A stretch of 64,000 nucleotides of DNA, taken from positions 682,001-746,000 of the forward strand of contig CAWGKW010000001.1 of assembly GCA_963823275.1 (NCBI GenBank), in the 5' to 3' direction. The DNA comes from RHKX01 sp963823275 (GTDB taxonomy: Bacteria > Actinomycetota > Thermoleophilia > Solirubrobacterales > 70-9). Under the pieces are notes generated by a model. It had not been told where the DNA came from. It saw only the letters and a list, made by a program, of their open reading frames with translations, and ran no database searches. Shown here piece after piece: positions 55,296 to 63,933 of the stretch; position 1 is the first letter of the stretch; every line of letters starts with the position of its first letter. The translations under genes and the position numbers were made by a program.

Positions 55296-55688
55296 ATGAG
55301 AAGCCAACTGACGGACATGGAACCGGTTGACGACTACGTCACCCAGAACACCCCGGGCCTGAAGATCTTTCAGGAAGTCTGGGGCGGCATGCAGTGCGCC
55401 TACCACAGCTTTGCCCCGGGCACTGACTTCACGCAGCTGCTGGCGCCAATGCCGGACGGCCTGTGCGGGGTTCCACACCACGCCTACATCATCAGCGGCA
55501 CGCTGACGGTCATCTACAAGGACGGGAGCACCGACGTCTGCAAGGCCGGCGACGTCTGCTACTGGCCGGCTCCGCACAACTTCAAGTCAGAGGAAGGAGC
55601 CGAGATCATCCAGTTCAGCGGTGCCGGCGCCCTGGCAGAGCAGGCCGGAGTCATCGAAGAGCTCTTGGCCAAGCAGGCGGAGGCGTAG
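55296..55688 (+). CDS. Cupin domain protein
   Basis: 130 residues from ATG 55296 with AAGGAG upstream. Single cupin barrel: GVPHHAYIISGTLTVIYKDG and CKAGDVCYWPAPHNFKSEEG supply the two histidine-containing motifs. Cytoplasmic; substrate or signal unknown. Confidence 0.8.
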   Translation: MRSQLTDMEPVDDYVTQNTPGLKIFQEVWGGMQCAYHSFAPGTDFTQLLAPMPDGLCGVPHHAYIISGTLTVIYKDGSTDVCKAGDVCYWPAPHNFKSEEGAEIIQFSGAGALAEQAGVIEELLAKQAEA

Positions 55689-55772
55689 GCGGTCGGATCC
55701 GTCGACCGGCCGCTGGTGCCGGGTTAGGCGCTGAGTTGGGGCGGGGCTTGCCAGGTATGGCGGGCCCCGCTG

Positions 55773-56136
55773 CTATGAGGCCGTCGGTTGGTTGGTCTCG
55801 ACGATCTTCACGATCGACTCGTAGCCACCGCCGTTGACCACGGTGAAGCCGTTGCGGTCAAGGATGTCTCGGGCCTTGCCCGCCCGCCCGCCGGTCTTGC
55901 AGTAGGTCACGATCGTCCTGTCTCGCGGCAACTCCGCCAGGTGGCGCTTGAGCACCAGCAAATCGATATTGGTCGCTCCCGGAGCGGCGCCCTTCCTCGC
56001 TTCGAGACCGGTGCGGACGTCGAGGATGAAGGCTCCGTTGCTCGATCGCGTCAGCGACCTCCTCCGCTGGGCTGATCGACGAGGTCCCTGATCCGAAGCA
56101 GTACTTGTCGAGCAGTCTCTCTATCCACTCCAACAT
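55773..56136 (-). pseudogene. Rhodanese-like protein, frameshifted
   Basis: ATG 56136 has AAGGAG at 7-base spacing. MLEWIERLLDKYCFGSGT and ISPAEEVADAIE are followed, in another frame from about 56040, by NGAFILDVRTGLEARKGAAP, GATNIDLLVLKRHLAELPRD, and active-site CKTGGRAGKA. One base is missing at the join. A single rhodanese domain of ~120 residues. Confidence 0.8.
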
Positions 56137-56222
56137 TGATCTTCTCCTTGTCGATCGTTCGGGACCCCAATCCAGCGCTTGGGGCTTCAATACTCGCCGA
56201 TCAGCCGCCGAGGCCGGACAGT

Positions 56223-56282
56223 AGTCGGTACGGATGCGCTCCCGGCAGATCTACTCCCCTGCTGTCGACACGGTGTTGCTAG
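56223..56282 (+). promoter_or_regulatory. Island element C (upstream of the DUF7144 operon)
   Basis: Reads AGTCGGTACGGATGCGCTC, CCGGCAGATCTACTCCCC, then TGCTGTCGACACGGTGTTGC. It agrees with element B at nearly all positions over 58 bases and points to ATG 56405, 122 bases away. Confidence 0.75.
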
Positions 56283-56404
56283 GCTCGCCTCGATCCCACC
56301 GGGCAATGCGGGTACGGCGCTGAGACAGCGCCGACCAGTTGAGCAAGCCCGGAGGTTTGTCAATCGCCGGCCTGAGACGGGTCGGCAGGAAGGAGTTTCA
56401 AGTT

Positions 56405-56867
56405 ATGAACGACGACACCACCAGCGGATGGGCGATGGGGTGGGCGACATTCGCCGCGATCATGCTGATCCTCGGCGGATGCTTCGCCATCCTCGCCGGC
56501 ATCGCCGGCATCGCCGAGGATGACATCCTCGTGCGTACCCAGGACTGGATATTCAACTTCGACACGACCACCTGGGGCTGGATCCACCTGCTCGTCGGCA
56601 TCGGTCGTTGTGGCGGCCGGGTTCGGGATCTTCAGCGGGAACGTTGCCGCTCGCACGGTGGGCGTGATCGTGGCGATCATCAGCGCGGTCATCAACTTCA
56701 TGTGGCTGCCGTACTACCCGGTCTGGGCGGTGATCGTGATCGCGATCGACATCGCCGTGGTCTGGGCGCTGACCGCGCACGGTCGCGACCTGGCGAAGGA
56801 AGCCGCCGGGGCGCTTGACCACCGTGCCCGGCTCCCTCGGTCCAGTGACCGAGGAGCCGGGCGCTAG
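56405..56867 (+). pseudogene. DUF7144 family membrane protein, frameshifted
   Basis: ATG 56405 follows AAGGAG. Four-TM protein: ATFAAIMLILGGCFAILAGI, TTWGWIHLLVGIG in the first frame; from about 56607 VVVAAGFGIFSGNVAARTVG and YYPVWAVIVIAIDIAVVWAL in the next. One base is missing at GGTCGTTGTGG. The layout and the TWGWIH and NFMWLPYYPVW blocks match the DUF7144 family, of unknown role. Confidence 0.78.
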
Positions 56868-56908
56868 GTCTGCCCGAACGACATCAACAACGACATCAAG
56901 GAGACGCG

Positions 56909-58325
56909 ATGAGCAGCGAAAGCAACGATCGTCGAGCACCTCACCATCGACGAACGGATCGAGCGCGGTCGCGCCGCGCGCAAGGATCGTTCCCCGCAGC
57001 GCTCACGCGGCCTGGACGCCGGCCGCCGATCGCCGCGATCCCGTCGAGCTGCTCGAGGCGCAGGCCGCGACCCGGGTGCCTGAGCTCGTCCCGCTGCGCT
57101 ACGGGCGGATGCTCGTCTCGCCGTTCACGTTCTTTCGCGGCGCGGCGTACCTGATGGCCGCCGACCTGGCCGGCCTGCCGCGGACGAGCCTCGACACGCA
57201 GCTCTGCGGCGACGCCCACCTCTCGAACTTCGGCGTCTTCGCCGCGCCGGACCGCAGCCTCGTCTTCGACTGCAACGACTTCGACGAGACGCTGCCGGGG
57301 CCGTTCGAGTGGGACCTGAAGAGGCTCGCCGCCAGCTTCGCCATCGCCGGTCGCGACCGCGGCTTCGGCAAGCGCACCAGGGCGAGGCGTAACCGCGAGG
57401 TCGGGCGCGCATACCGCGAAGCGATGCGCGGGCCACGCCGACGAGCGAAACCTCGAGGTCTGGTATTCGCGGGTCAAGGTCGAGGACATCCTCGCCGGTG
57501 CAGCGGAATTCGGCACCAAGAAGCAGATGAAGCGCGCCGAGAAGAACATCGCCAAGGCCCAGTCCAAGGACAGCCTGAGGGCGTTCGGGAAACTGACCGA
57601 GGTCGTCGACGGCGAGTTGCGAATTCCGCCACGATCCGCCGGTGATCGTGCCGATCCACGAACTCTTCGATGCCAAGCACCATCGTACGGTGAACAAGCG
57701 ACTGCGGAATCTGGTCCGCTCCTACCGCGACACTCTCACCGGCGACCACAGGGCCCTGCTCGAGCGGTTCCGCTACGTCGATACCGCTCGAAAGGTGGTC
57801 GGGGTCGGCAGCGTCGGGACGCGTGCCTGGATCATGTTGATGCTCGGACGCGACGACTCCGATCCTCTCTTCCTTCAGTTCAAGGAGGCGGAGGCCTCGG
57901 TGCTGGAGCCGTTCCTCGGAGCCAGCGAGTTCGATCAACACGGCCAGCGGGTCGTTGAAGGCCAGCGGCTGATGCAGGCGGCCGGCGACATCATGCTGGG
58001 CTGGGTGCGTACGAGCGACGTCGACGGCACGGAGCGCGACTACTACGTCCGCCAGCTCTGGGACGCCAAGGGCTCGGCGCTGGTCGAAACGATGAACCCG
58101 ACGGCGCTCACCTACTACGCAGGCATCTGTGGCCGCACGCTGGCCCGTGCCCATGCCCGGGCCGGCGACAGCGTCGCCATCGCCGCCTACCTCGGCCGTG
58201 GCAACGGTTTCGACCGCGCCCTCGGCGAATTCGCGGAAGCCTACGCGGACCAGAACGAGGCCGACTACGCGACGGTCGTCGAGGCCGTCGCCTCGGGGCG
58301 GATCACGGCTGAGGCCGAGGCCTGA
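56909..58325 (+). pseudogene. DUF2252 family protein with at least four frameshifts
   Basis: ATG 56909 follows AAGGAG. Pieces in changing frames join into one protein: IVEHLTIDERIERGRAARKD; HAAWTPAADRRDPVELLEAQ to GDAHLSNFGVFAAPDRSLVF and CNDFDETLPGPFEWDLKRLA; GHADERNLEVWYSRVKVEDI; and VPIHELFDAKHHRTVNKRLR to the end. DUF2252 proteins share the fold of aminoglycoside phosphotransferases (GDAHLSNFG and DFDE as the catalytic and metal motifs). Shifts fall near 56927, 57000, 57430 and 57615. Confidence 0.8.
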
Positions 58326-58329
58326 GGCG

Positions 58330-59797
58330 ATGCGAGCGGCAGGGTTGCGAGTGACGCCCCGCCTGGCAGCAATGCTCGCGCTGGTCCTCGGTGCCCTGGC
58401 GCTGGCCTGCGCCGCCTACGCCGCGATCAGCGCCTTCCCGCGCGGGCTCGTCGTCGCGGCGCTCCTGCTTGGGGCCGCGACATTCGGGCTGGTACGGGCT
58501 ACTGCGCCGGGGGCCGACGGCGGATCGCCGGATTGGGCGGCGCGGCGATCCTGCTGATCGGGGCCGCTCTCGTCGTCATCCTCGACGGGGGCGTGCCTGA
58601 GGCGATCGTCGTCGCGGCGACGGCGTTCGGCGCCGATCGCAGCCGCCAAGGCCTCGATGTCGGTCCACGTGCCGCTGCCCGGCGCCGAGCGACCCCAGCG
58701 GCCCGTGCTGTTCTACAACCCGAAGTCAGGGGGTGGCAAGGCCGAGCGCTTCGGTCTCGCCGACGAGGCGCGGGCCCGGGGGATCGAGCCGATCGAGCTG
58801 CGGCTCGGGACGGATCTGGGCGACCTCGTGCGCGAAGCGGTGGCCGCAGGCGCCGACGCGCTGGCGATGGCCGGCGGCGACGGGTCGCAGGCGATCGTCG
58901 CGGCGATCGCAGCCGAGGAGGGCCTGCCGTACGCCTGCATTCCGGCCGGGACCCGCAATCACTTCGCCCTCGACCTCGGCGTCGACCGCGAGGACGTCGT
59001 CGGGGCGCTCGACTCGCTGGTAGACGGTGGTGAGCGAATCGGTCGACCTGGCGGAGGTGAACGGGAAGGTCTTCGTCAACAACGTCTCATTGGGCCTCTA
59101 CGCGGAGGCGGTCCAGCGCGACGGCTACCGCGATGCGAAGCTGCGCACGATCCTCGACACGCTGCCTGATGCCCTCGGGCCGGAGGGCCGCGGCCTTGAC
59201 CTCCGATGGACCGGGCCGGGGGGTCACGAGCATTCCTCGGGGGCTGCGATCCTCGTATCCAACAACCGCTATCGCCTCGGTCGCGCAGTCGGATCAGGCA
59301 CCCGTCCGCGGATCGACGACGGTCTGCTCGGAGTGACGATCGCCGCGGCTCCGACCGGGAACGGCGGTGGGCGCATGCCACTGCAGCGGCCGTGGCGTGA
59401 GTGGTCGGCACCGGAGTTCGACGTCGAGGCCGACGCCCCGATCGCAGCGGGAATCGACGGAGAGGCCACCATGCTGGAGCCGCCGCTGAACTTCCGGATC
59501 AAACCGGGTGTCCTCCGGGTGCGCGTCGCCCGCCATCACCCGGGCGCGTCGCCATCTGCGGCGATCCCCGAGGGGATCGGCGACGGGCTTCGGATGATGT
59601 TGCGCCGCGCCGCCGGAAGAGAGCGCCGAGGGCGGCGGCGGAAACGCCGTGGCCCCGACGCGATGACGCGAGACTGCAGTAACAACGACAACCGAAGGAG
59701 CAGAGATGGACATCATCGAGATCGAGAAGAAGGAGACGCTGAAGCGGGAGGAGGTCGCTGCGCGCCTGCGAGCGATCGCCGACGTGCTTGCCAGTGA
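58330..59797 (+). pseudogene. Membrane-anchored diacylglycerol kinase-like lipid kinase with at least three frameshifts
   Basis: From ATG 58330, two or three TM helices (LAAMLALVLGALALACAAYA; GGAAILLIGAALVVILDGG) are followed by a DAGK catalytic domain: VLFYNPKSGGGKAERFGLAD, ADALAMAGGDGSQAIVAAIA (GGDGS loop), CIPAGTRNHFALDLG, KVFVNNVSLGLYAEAV and GIDGEA. Frame changes near 58515, 58640 and 59033. The true stop was probably near 59666, before the amphi-Trp gene, because the frame shown runs into that gene. Confidence 0.78.
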
Positions 59798-59924
59798 CGA
59801 CGACATCGAGTTCGACCAGGGCGGGATGAACGTCAAGGTCCATATTCCCGATGAGGTTCACTTCAAGGTCGAGGTCGAGATCGAGACCGACGAGCGCGAG
59901 CTCGAGATCGAACTCAAGTGGTGA
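59706..59924 (+). CDS. Amphi-Trp domain protein
   Basis: 72 residues from ATG 59706 with AAGGAG upstream. KKETLKREEVAARLRAIADV then FKVEVEIETDERELEIELKW, the characteristic ending of amphi-Trp domain proteins, small proteins of unknown function often found in stress loci and archaea. Confidence 0.82.
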   Translation: MDIIEIEKKETLKREEVAARLRAIADVLASDDDIEFDQGGMNVKVHIPDEVHFKVEVEIETDERELEIELKW

Positions 59925-59967
59925 GGACAGGACGACGGACGACAAATCGGCAAACGAAGAGGAGGCG

Positions 59968-60246
59968 ATGACGATGTCACCGAACAGGCGACAGAGAAGA
60001 AGGCGAGCCGCCGCGATCGGCGGGGCGGCGGTAGCGGCTAAGAAGCACCACGATGCGAAGGCTGAGCAGGCTCCACCGGGCAGCGCCCCGGCAGAGCCCA
60101 CCGCGCCCGCTCCGGCTGCCCCGACCCCGGCGGGTGGGCCGAGCGAGGACGACCTGACGCGGCTCAAAGAGCTCGGCGAGCTCCATAGTCAGGGCATCCT
60201 CACGGACCAGGAGTTCGAACGGGAGAAGGCCAAGCTGCTCGGATGA
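59968..60246 (+). CDS. SHOCT domain protein
   Basis: 92 residues from ATG 59968 with GAGGAGG upstream. Basic N-terminus (RRQRRRRAAAIGGAAVAAKK), Ala/Pro linker and C-terminal SHOCT motif LKELGELHSQGILTDQEFER. Last gene of the presumed operon driven from element C. Confidence 0.82.
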   Translation: MTMSPNRRQRRRRAAAIGGAAVAAKKHHDAKAEQAPPGSAPAEPTAPAPAAPTPAGGPSEDDLTRLKELGELHSQGILTDQEFEREKAKLLG

Positions 60247-60849
60247 CGGACGAAGTTTCCCGCGCCGTGGAGAGCGGAGGGTGCCGATTCTCGTCAGCCT
60301 GATCGGGTTAATCAACTCGTTCCGCATGATGCGCCGCTTGCCGGAGGCCTCACCGTTGACCTCCGCCGAAACGGCCGCGCTGGGTTGATCGCAGCAGGCT
60401 CGGCGTCGCAAAATGCACCGCGTCGGACCAGATTGGCAGTCCTGTAGCTAAGCCTGCAGGCGTACTCGCTCAACGATCCGAGCGTCGTAGCGAGAAACGA
60501 ATCGGGTCCCCGCTATGTTCGTCGTTACCACGCTCGAGCCCTCCGCAAGTAGGGCTTTCGAACGGGTCGAAGGAGTGTGGCGCAGGGACTGGGGCCTTCC
60601 TATCTGCGCGGGGCTGGAATCGGCATACGCGCGACCACGGTGTGACGCGTTGACACCTCGCCGCTGCCCCGCCGTTGCGGCAAGTGCATCTCGACGTCCG
60701 TCCGACCGGATCGGGCCTGAAAGCGTGAAGCGCAGCGCCTGGCTCGTGTCAAGCTCGGCATACCACCAATGCGCATGGGCAGTGCCCGCTGAACACGATC
60801 GGAAGGCCCTACCGATGCGCCGTCGCGGATCGCGGGCTACAACCGGTCG
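60247..60849. other. 603-bp region without a convincing gene; right end of the island
   Basis: A 112-codon frame (60515-60853) is open but its composition is unlike its neighbours, and I do not call it. The stretch holds the tRNA-fMet 3' fragment at 60500-60516 and otherwise no hairpin or repeat that I can support. It has a somewhat lower GC feel than its surroundings. Confidence 0.5.
60500..60516 (+). other. Candidate attachment site, right copy (tRNA-fMet 3' fragment)
   Basis: AATC-GG-GTCCCCGCTAT, 15 of 17 bases identical to the end of tRNA-fMet at 48477-48493, including 11 in a row. It lies 254 bases after the last island gene and before a gene of unrelated type. Confidence 0.4.
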
Positions 60850-61971
60850 ATGACCATCCGAGCGCGACCGGCGCCCGCATCCGATTGGCCTCGAGGAGGA
60901 GCTGGAAGCACACGGCTAGGTGCGGGTGCGCCCGAGACCGGGCACCATGGGCTGACGCGTCGCCAACTCTTCCTGCAGCAGGCCGCGCTGGGTGCCGGCT
61001 ACATCGGCACCAGTGCCCTGGCAGGCGGATTGCTCGCTGAAACGGCCGTCGCCTCAACCGGGGTCGCCGTCGATCCTCAGTTCTACCCGTTGCCGAGCTT
61101 TGCACCGGAGATTGATCTTCGAGACAAGGTCGCGGTCATCACCGGCGCGTCGACCGGCATCGGTCGAGCCGCCGGCGAAGCGCTGGCGGCGAGGGGAGTC
61201 CGGGTGATCGGCACCTCGCGCGATGTCGCAAGCGTCAGGTCGCGGCCGCAGTTCACGCTCTTGGACCTGAACCTCGCGAAGACGAAGTCGATCGACGCCT
61301 TCCTCCGAAAGCTGAAGCGACGCCTGGGTGCCTCGGGACGGGTCGACATCCTGATCAACAACGCCGGGCGCGGGATCATCGGCCCCGTGGTCCCGCCGAA
61401 GGGGAGTAAGAGCAGGTACTTCGCGAAACTCGACCTGGGGATCAGGACCGACTACACCGGGCACATAACCCTGACCCAGAAGATGCTTCCCCTCCTGCCG
61501 CGCAGCGGGTATGCGCGCGTGTACTTCACGGTCTCCGCTGACGCCTATCTGGTCGCGACGGGCGCGACCGCCTATTTGCACTTCTACACGGCAATGAAGC
61601 GAGCGCTGCTGGCCTTCGCCAACGCGTGGTGGTCGCTGCCGGAGGTGACACACGCAAACATTGGCGTCGCGACCGTGAACCCCTACGTGGTCAACACCCG
61701 CTTCGTCGACAACCTGATCCGCACCGTGAAGCCATCAGAGGGCTCGCCGCTCGCGAGCTACGTGGAGACGATGCGTGCGATCTGGGCTGGCGGCCTGCCC
61801 GCCGCGATGGCGGGCGAGGCCTACTGGCAGCTGCTGAGCACGCGGGAGCCGCCGGTGAACGTTGCCGTCGGATCGGCGGACGAGCCGTACGCGACAATGG
61901 GCGCCAACGCGCTCTTTGCTTCCGAGATGCTGGCCGAGAACGATGCGGCTGCCATCAGGCTCGAGTGCTGA
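60850..61971 (+). CDS. Tat-exported short-chain dehydrogenase/reductase
   Basis: 373 residues from ATG 60850. N-terminal twin-arginine signal: TRRQLFLQQAALGAGYIGTS. Then a classical SDR: VAVITGASTGIGRAAGEALA, ILINNAGRG, catalytic Ser in TVSADAYLVATGA and YTAMK. SDRs are normally cytoplasmic, so an exported one needs cofactor-loaded Tat export. It may also be a cytoplasmic enzyme with a false Tat signal. Confidence 0.85.
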   Translation: MTIRARPAPASDWPRGGAGSTRLGAGAPETGHHGLTRRQLFLQQAALGAGYIGTSALAGGLLAETAVASTGVAVDPQFYPLPSFAPEIDLRDKVAVITGASTGIGRAAGEALAARGVRVIGTSRDVASVRSRPQFTLLDLNLAKTKSIDAFLRKLKRRLGASGRVDILINNAGRGIIGPVVPPKGSKSRYFAKLDLGIRTDYTGHITLTQKMLPLLPRSGYARVYFTVSADAYLVATGATAYLHFYTAMKRALLAFANAWWSLPEVTHANIGVATVNPYVVNTRFVDNLIRTVKPSEGSPLASYVETMRAIWAGGLPAAMAGEAYWQLLSTREPPVNVAVGSADEPYATMGANALFASEMLAENDAAAIRLEC

Positions 61972-62129
61972 CTGGGCCGGTGGCCGCGACGATGTCAAGC
62001 GGACGCTGAGGCGCTGGCCGAACCTGAACTCTCAGGGAAGGAAGCGGTCCATCCGTATCGGTTCTCGCTACGACCGCTTGTCAAGCGGGTTGGCGGACGT
62101 CCGCGGCGCCTAGGAGGCGGAGGCTGGGT

Positions 62130-63848
62130 CTACTCCCGGTTGAGCGGTCCGCGCACGCGGAACGAGCCCCGCATGAACGGGTGCAGACGGCAGAAGTACG
62201 TGTAGGTGGTCCCGCGCTTGATCCTTTTGCCGTTCCGGCCCTGGCGCAGCCGGCCGAGAGGCGGGGTCGTGTAGCTGCCGGAGCCGGTCGTGACGTTGCT
62301 GTTGAGGCCGGTCGCGAAGCCGAGCTGGCCGGAGTCGAACTCGACCGGGCCGTTCGCGAGCGGATAGCCGATCCCTGTGCCCTTGTTGCAGGGGGCGCGG
62401 CACGCGGTGACCGTGTGCCAGACCTGCTCGTCCTGCGGCTGGCCGGAATACGCGTCCTGGTTGTTGAAGGTCACCGTCCCGCCGGGCCGGATCACCGGCG
62501 GGCGCATCTCGCTGGCGGGGAAGCCGGGCACGGCCGAGAAGCCGCCGGCCTCGGCGAAGAAGCTGTCGATGTCGATTCCCCCGGCGGGTGCGCGGCCGGC
62601 GGCGATCACCTTGCGCGGGTCGGGGAGCTTGAGGTTCTTGCGTGCGTCGGTGTCGATGTTCTCGGGAAGCCGGCGGTGGGTCAGCGCTCCGCCCTTCTTG
62701 AGCATCGCCCGGGCCGCCGACGGGTCCTCGAAGGGGTCGCGGGCCCTGGGATCGTCGTCCGGGGTCCAGTAGACCCCCATGATTCCCATCGACTCGTACC
62801 AGGAGGCCCTGCGCACGTTGTAGGTGGCGCTGATCGAGATCGTGTCGCCGGGCTCGAGATGGATCCTCCAGCCGCGCCTGGCGACGGTCAGACCAACATC
62901 CCAGCTCACCGCCCCGGCGGGCTCCCAGTAGTGCGCGTCGGAGCGGAACACCCGCTTGACCTCGGCCGGGTCGTCGCCGGCCGTCGTTCCCCCGTCGGGC
63001 CCATCGCGCGCCACCTTCAGGTCTATGTAGCGGCCGCCGGGATGCAGGTGGCCGCCGGCCGACAGCAGCGTGACGCCGTCCGTGTAGCCCGAGGGGACGG
63101 TCCAGGACCGCTGCGGGCTGATCTTGCTGCGCTCCTCGTAGCTCGGGTCGGCCGGGTTAGAGGAGACGTCGTCGGGGAAGGTGAACTTGCCGTCCCCGTC
63201 GTCGTCGAAGGCGCGCTCGGCGTCGAAGACCGGGTAGGCACCGCCGTTGGCGACGTTGAGGAACGCCCCGTGGACCGGCGAGATGTCGGTGCGCGCGGGC
63301 TCGGTCTGCGGGACCCAGTCGATCTGCCAGGTCAGGTAGACCTGCCGGTTCGGCTGGGCGGTCAGGTTGTGGAGCATGTGGAGCAGGCCCCAGTTGGCCG
63401 TCGCGTCCATCTCCCTGCCGTAGCCCTGACGCTGGCTGATGATCGTTTTCTCCTCGCCCGCCGCCATGGGGCCGCCGCCGGGCGGAAGCCAGACGACGTG
63501 GTGCAGGTGCAGGTCCCAGACGGCGGGCGTCACCAGCCGCCCGCTGGGCTTGACCTCGACCATGCTCGGCTGGAAGCGGGTCAGAAAGCCCTTCGCGTCG
63601 GATCCGGCGGCGAAGACGCTCTCGTCCAGCGGGCCCTTGACGACCTCGGGATGCGGGCACGCCTTGGTCAGTGTGTACTTGTTCAGGTTCTGCCCGGGCT
63701 GAAGCGTGATCGCGTCGGTCCGGCAGTTGAAGGTTGTCATCCCCGGGTAGCTGGCCGGCTTGATCACGGGGAGCTTCGCCTCCGCCGAGGTTGCGAGCAG
63801 CATGAGACACAGGACCGGCGCGAGAAGCGCGGGGACGAGACGGCGCAT
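62130..63848 (-). CDS. Secreted copper protein with C-terminal cupredoxin domain
   Basis: 572 residues. Signal peptide (LVPALLAPVLCLMLLATSAEA). The central part has His-rich strands, WDLHLHHVVWLPPGG and AGGHLHPGGRYID, reminiscent of copper monooxygenase-type domains. The C-terminus is a cupredoxin: GTVTFNNQDAY, VWHTVTAC and YFCRLHPFMRGSF, giving His, Cys, His, Met ligands of a type 1 copper site. Many Cys suggest disulfides. Electron transfer or oxidation outside the cell is inferred. Divergent from the partial gene at 63934. Confidence 0.75.
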   Translation of the reverse strand: MRRLVPALLAPVLCLMLLATSAEAKLPVIKPASYPGMTTFNCRTDAITLQPGQNLNKYTLTKACPHPEVVKGPLDESVFAAGSDAKGFLTRFQPSMVEVKPSGRLVTPAVWDLHLHHVVWLPPGGGPMAAGEEKTIISQRQGYGREMDATANWGLLHMLHNLTAQPNRQVYLTWQIDWVPQTEPARTDISPVHGAFLNVANGGAYPVFDAERAFDDDGDGKFTFPDDVSSNPADPSYEERSKISPQRSWTVPSGYTDGVTLLSAGGHLHPGGRYIDLKVARDGPDGGTTAGDDPAEVKRVFRSDAHYWEPAGAVSWDVGLTVARRGWRIHLEPGDTISISATYNVRRASWYESMGIMGVYWTPDDDPRARDPFEDPSAARAMLKKGGALTHRRLPENIDTDARKNLKLPDPRKVIAAGRAPAGGIDIDSFFAEAGGFSAVPGFPASEMRPPVIRPGGTVTFNNQDAYSGQPQDEQVWHTVTACRAPCNKGTGIGYPLANGPVEFDSGQLGFATGLNSNVTTGSGSYTTPPLGRLRQGRNGKRIKRGTTYTYFCRLHPFMRGSFRVRGPLNRE

Positions 63849-63862
63849 CGCTTAGTTTTATC

Positions 63863-63906
63863 AGGAATGCTAACTTTGAGTCAAAGGAATGCTAACTTTG
63901 AGTCAA
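63863..63906. repeat. Two perfect 22-bp tandem repeats in a divergent promoter region
   Basis: Units at 63863-63884 and 63885-63906, each AGGAATGCTAACTTTGAGTC followed by AA. Each contains the near-palindrome TTTGAGTCAAA. On the minus strand TTGACT, 18 bases and TAAAAC form a possible promoter of the copper-protein gene, so the repeats would be operators overlapping it. Confidence 0.75.
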
Positions 63907-63933
63907 CTTACCGGCCTGAAGGGAGAAATTCGA

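Noticed and set aside
60505..60516. CGCTATGTT shared with the weak element at 55176, considered as a fifth regulatory copy
   Set aside because: Only nine bases match, no TCGAC core, and the nearest gene start is more than 300 bases away; the tRNA-end match explains the segment better.
60515..60853. 112-codon ORF right of the island
   Set aside because: Composition and codon use are unlike real genes here, it has no Shine-Dalgarno and matches no family; it also overlaps the next gene start.
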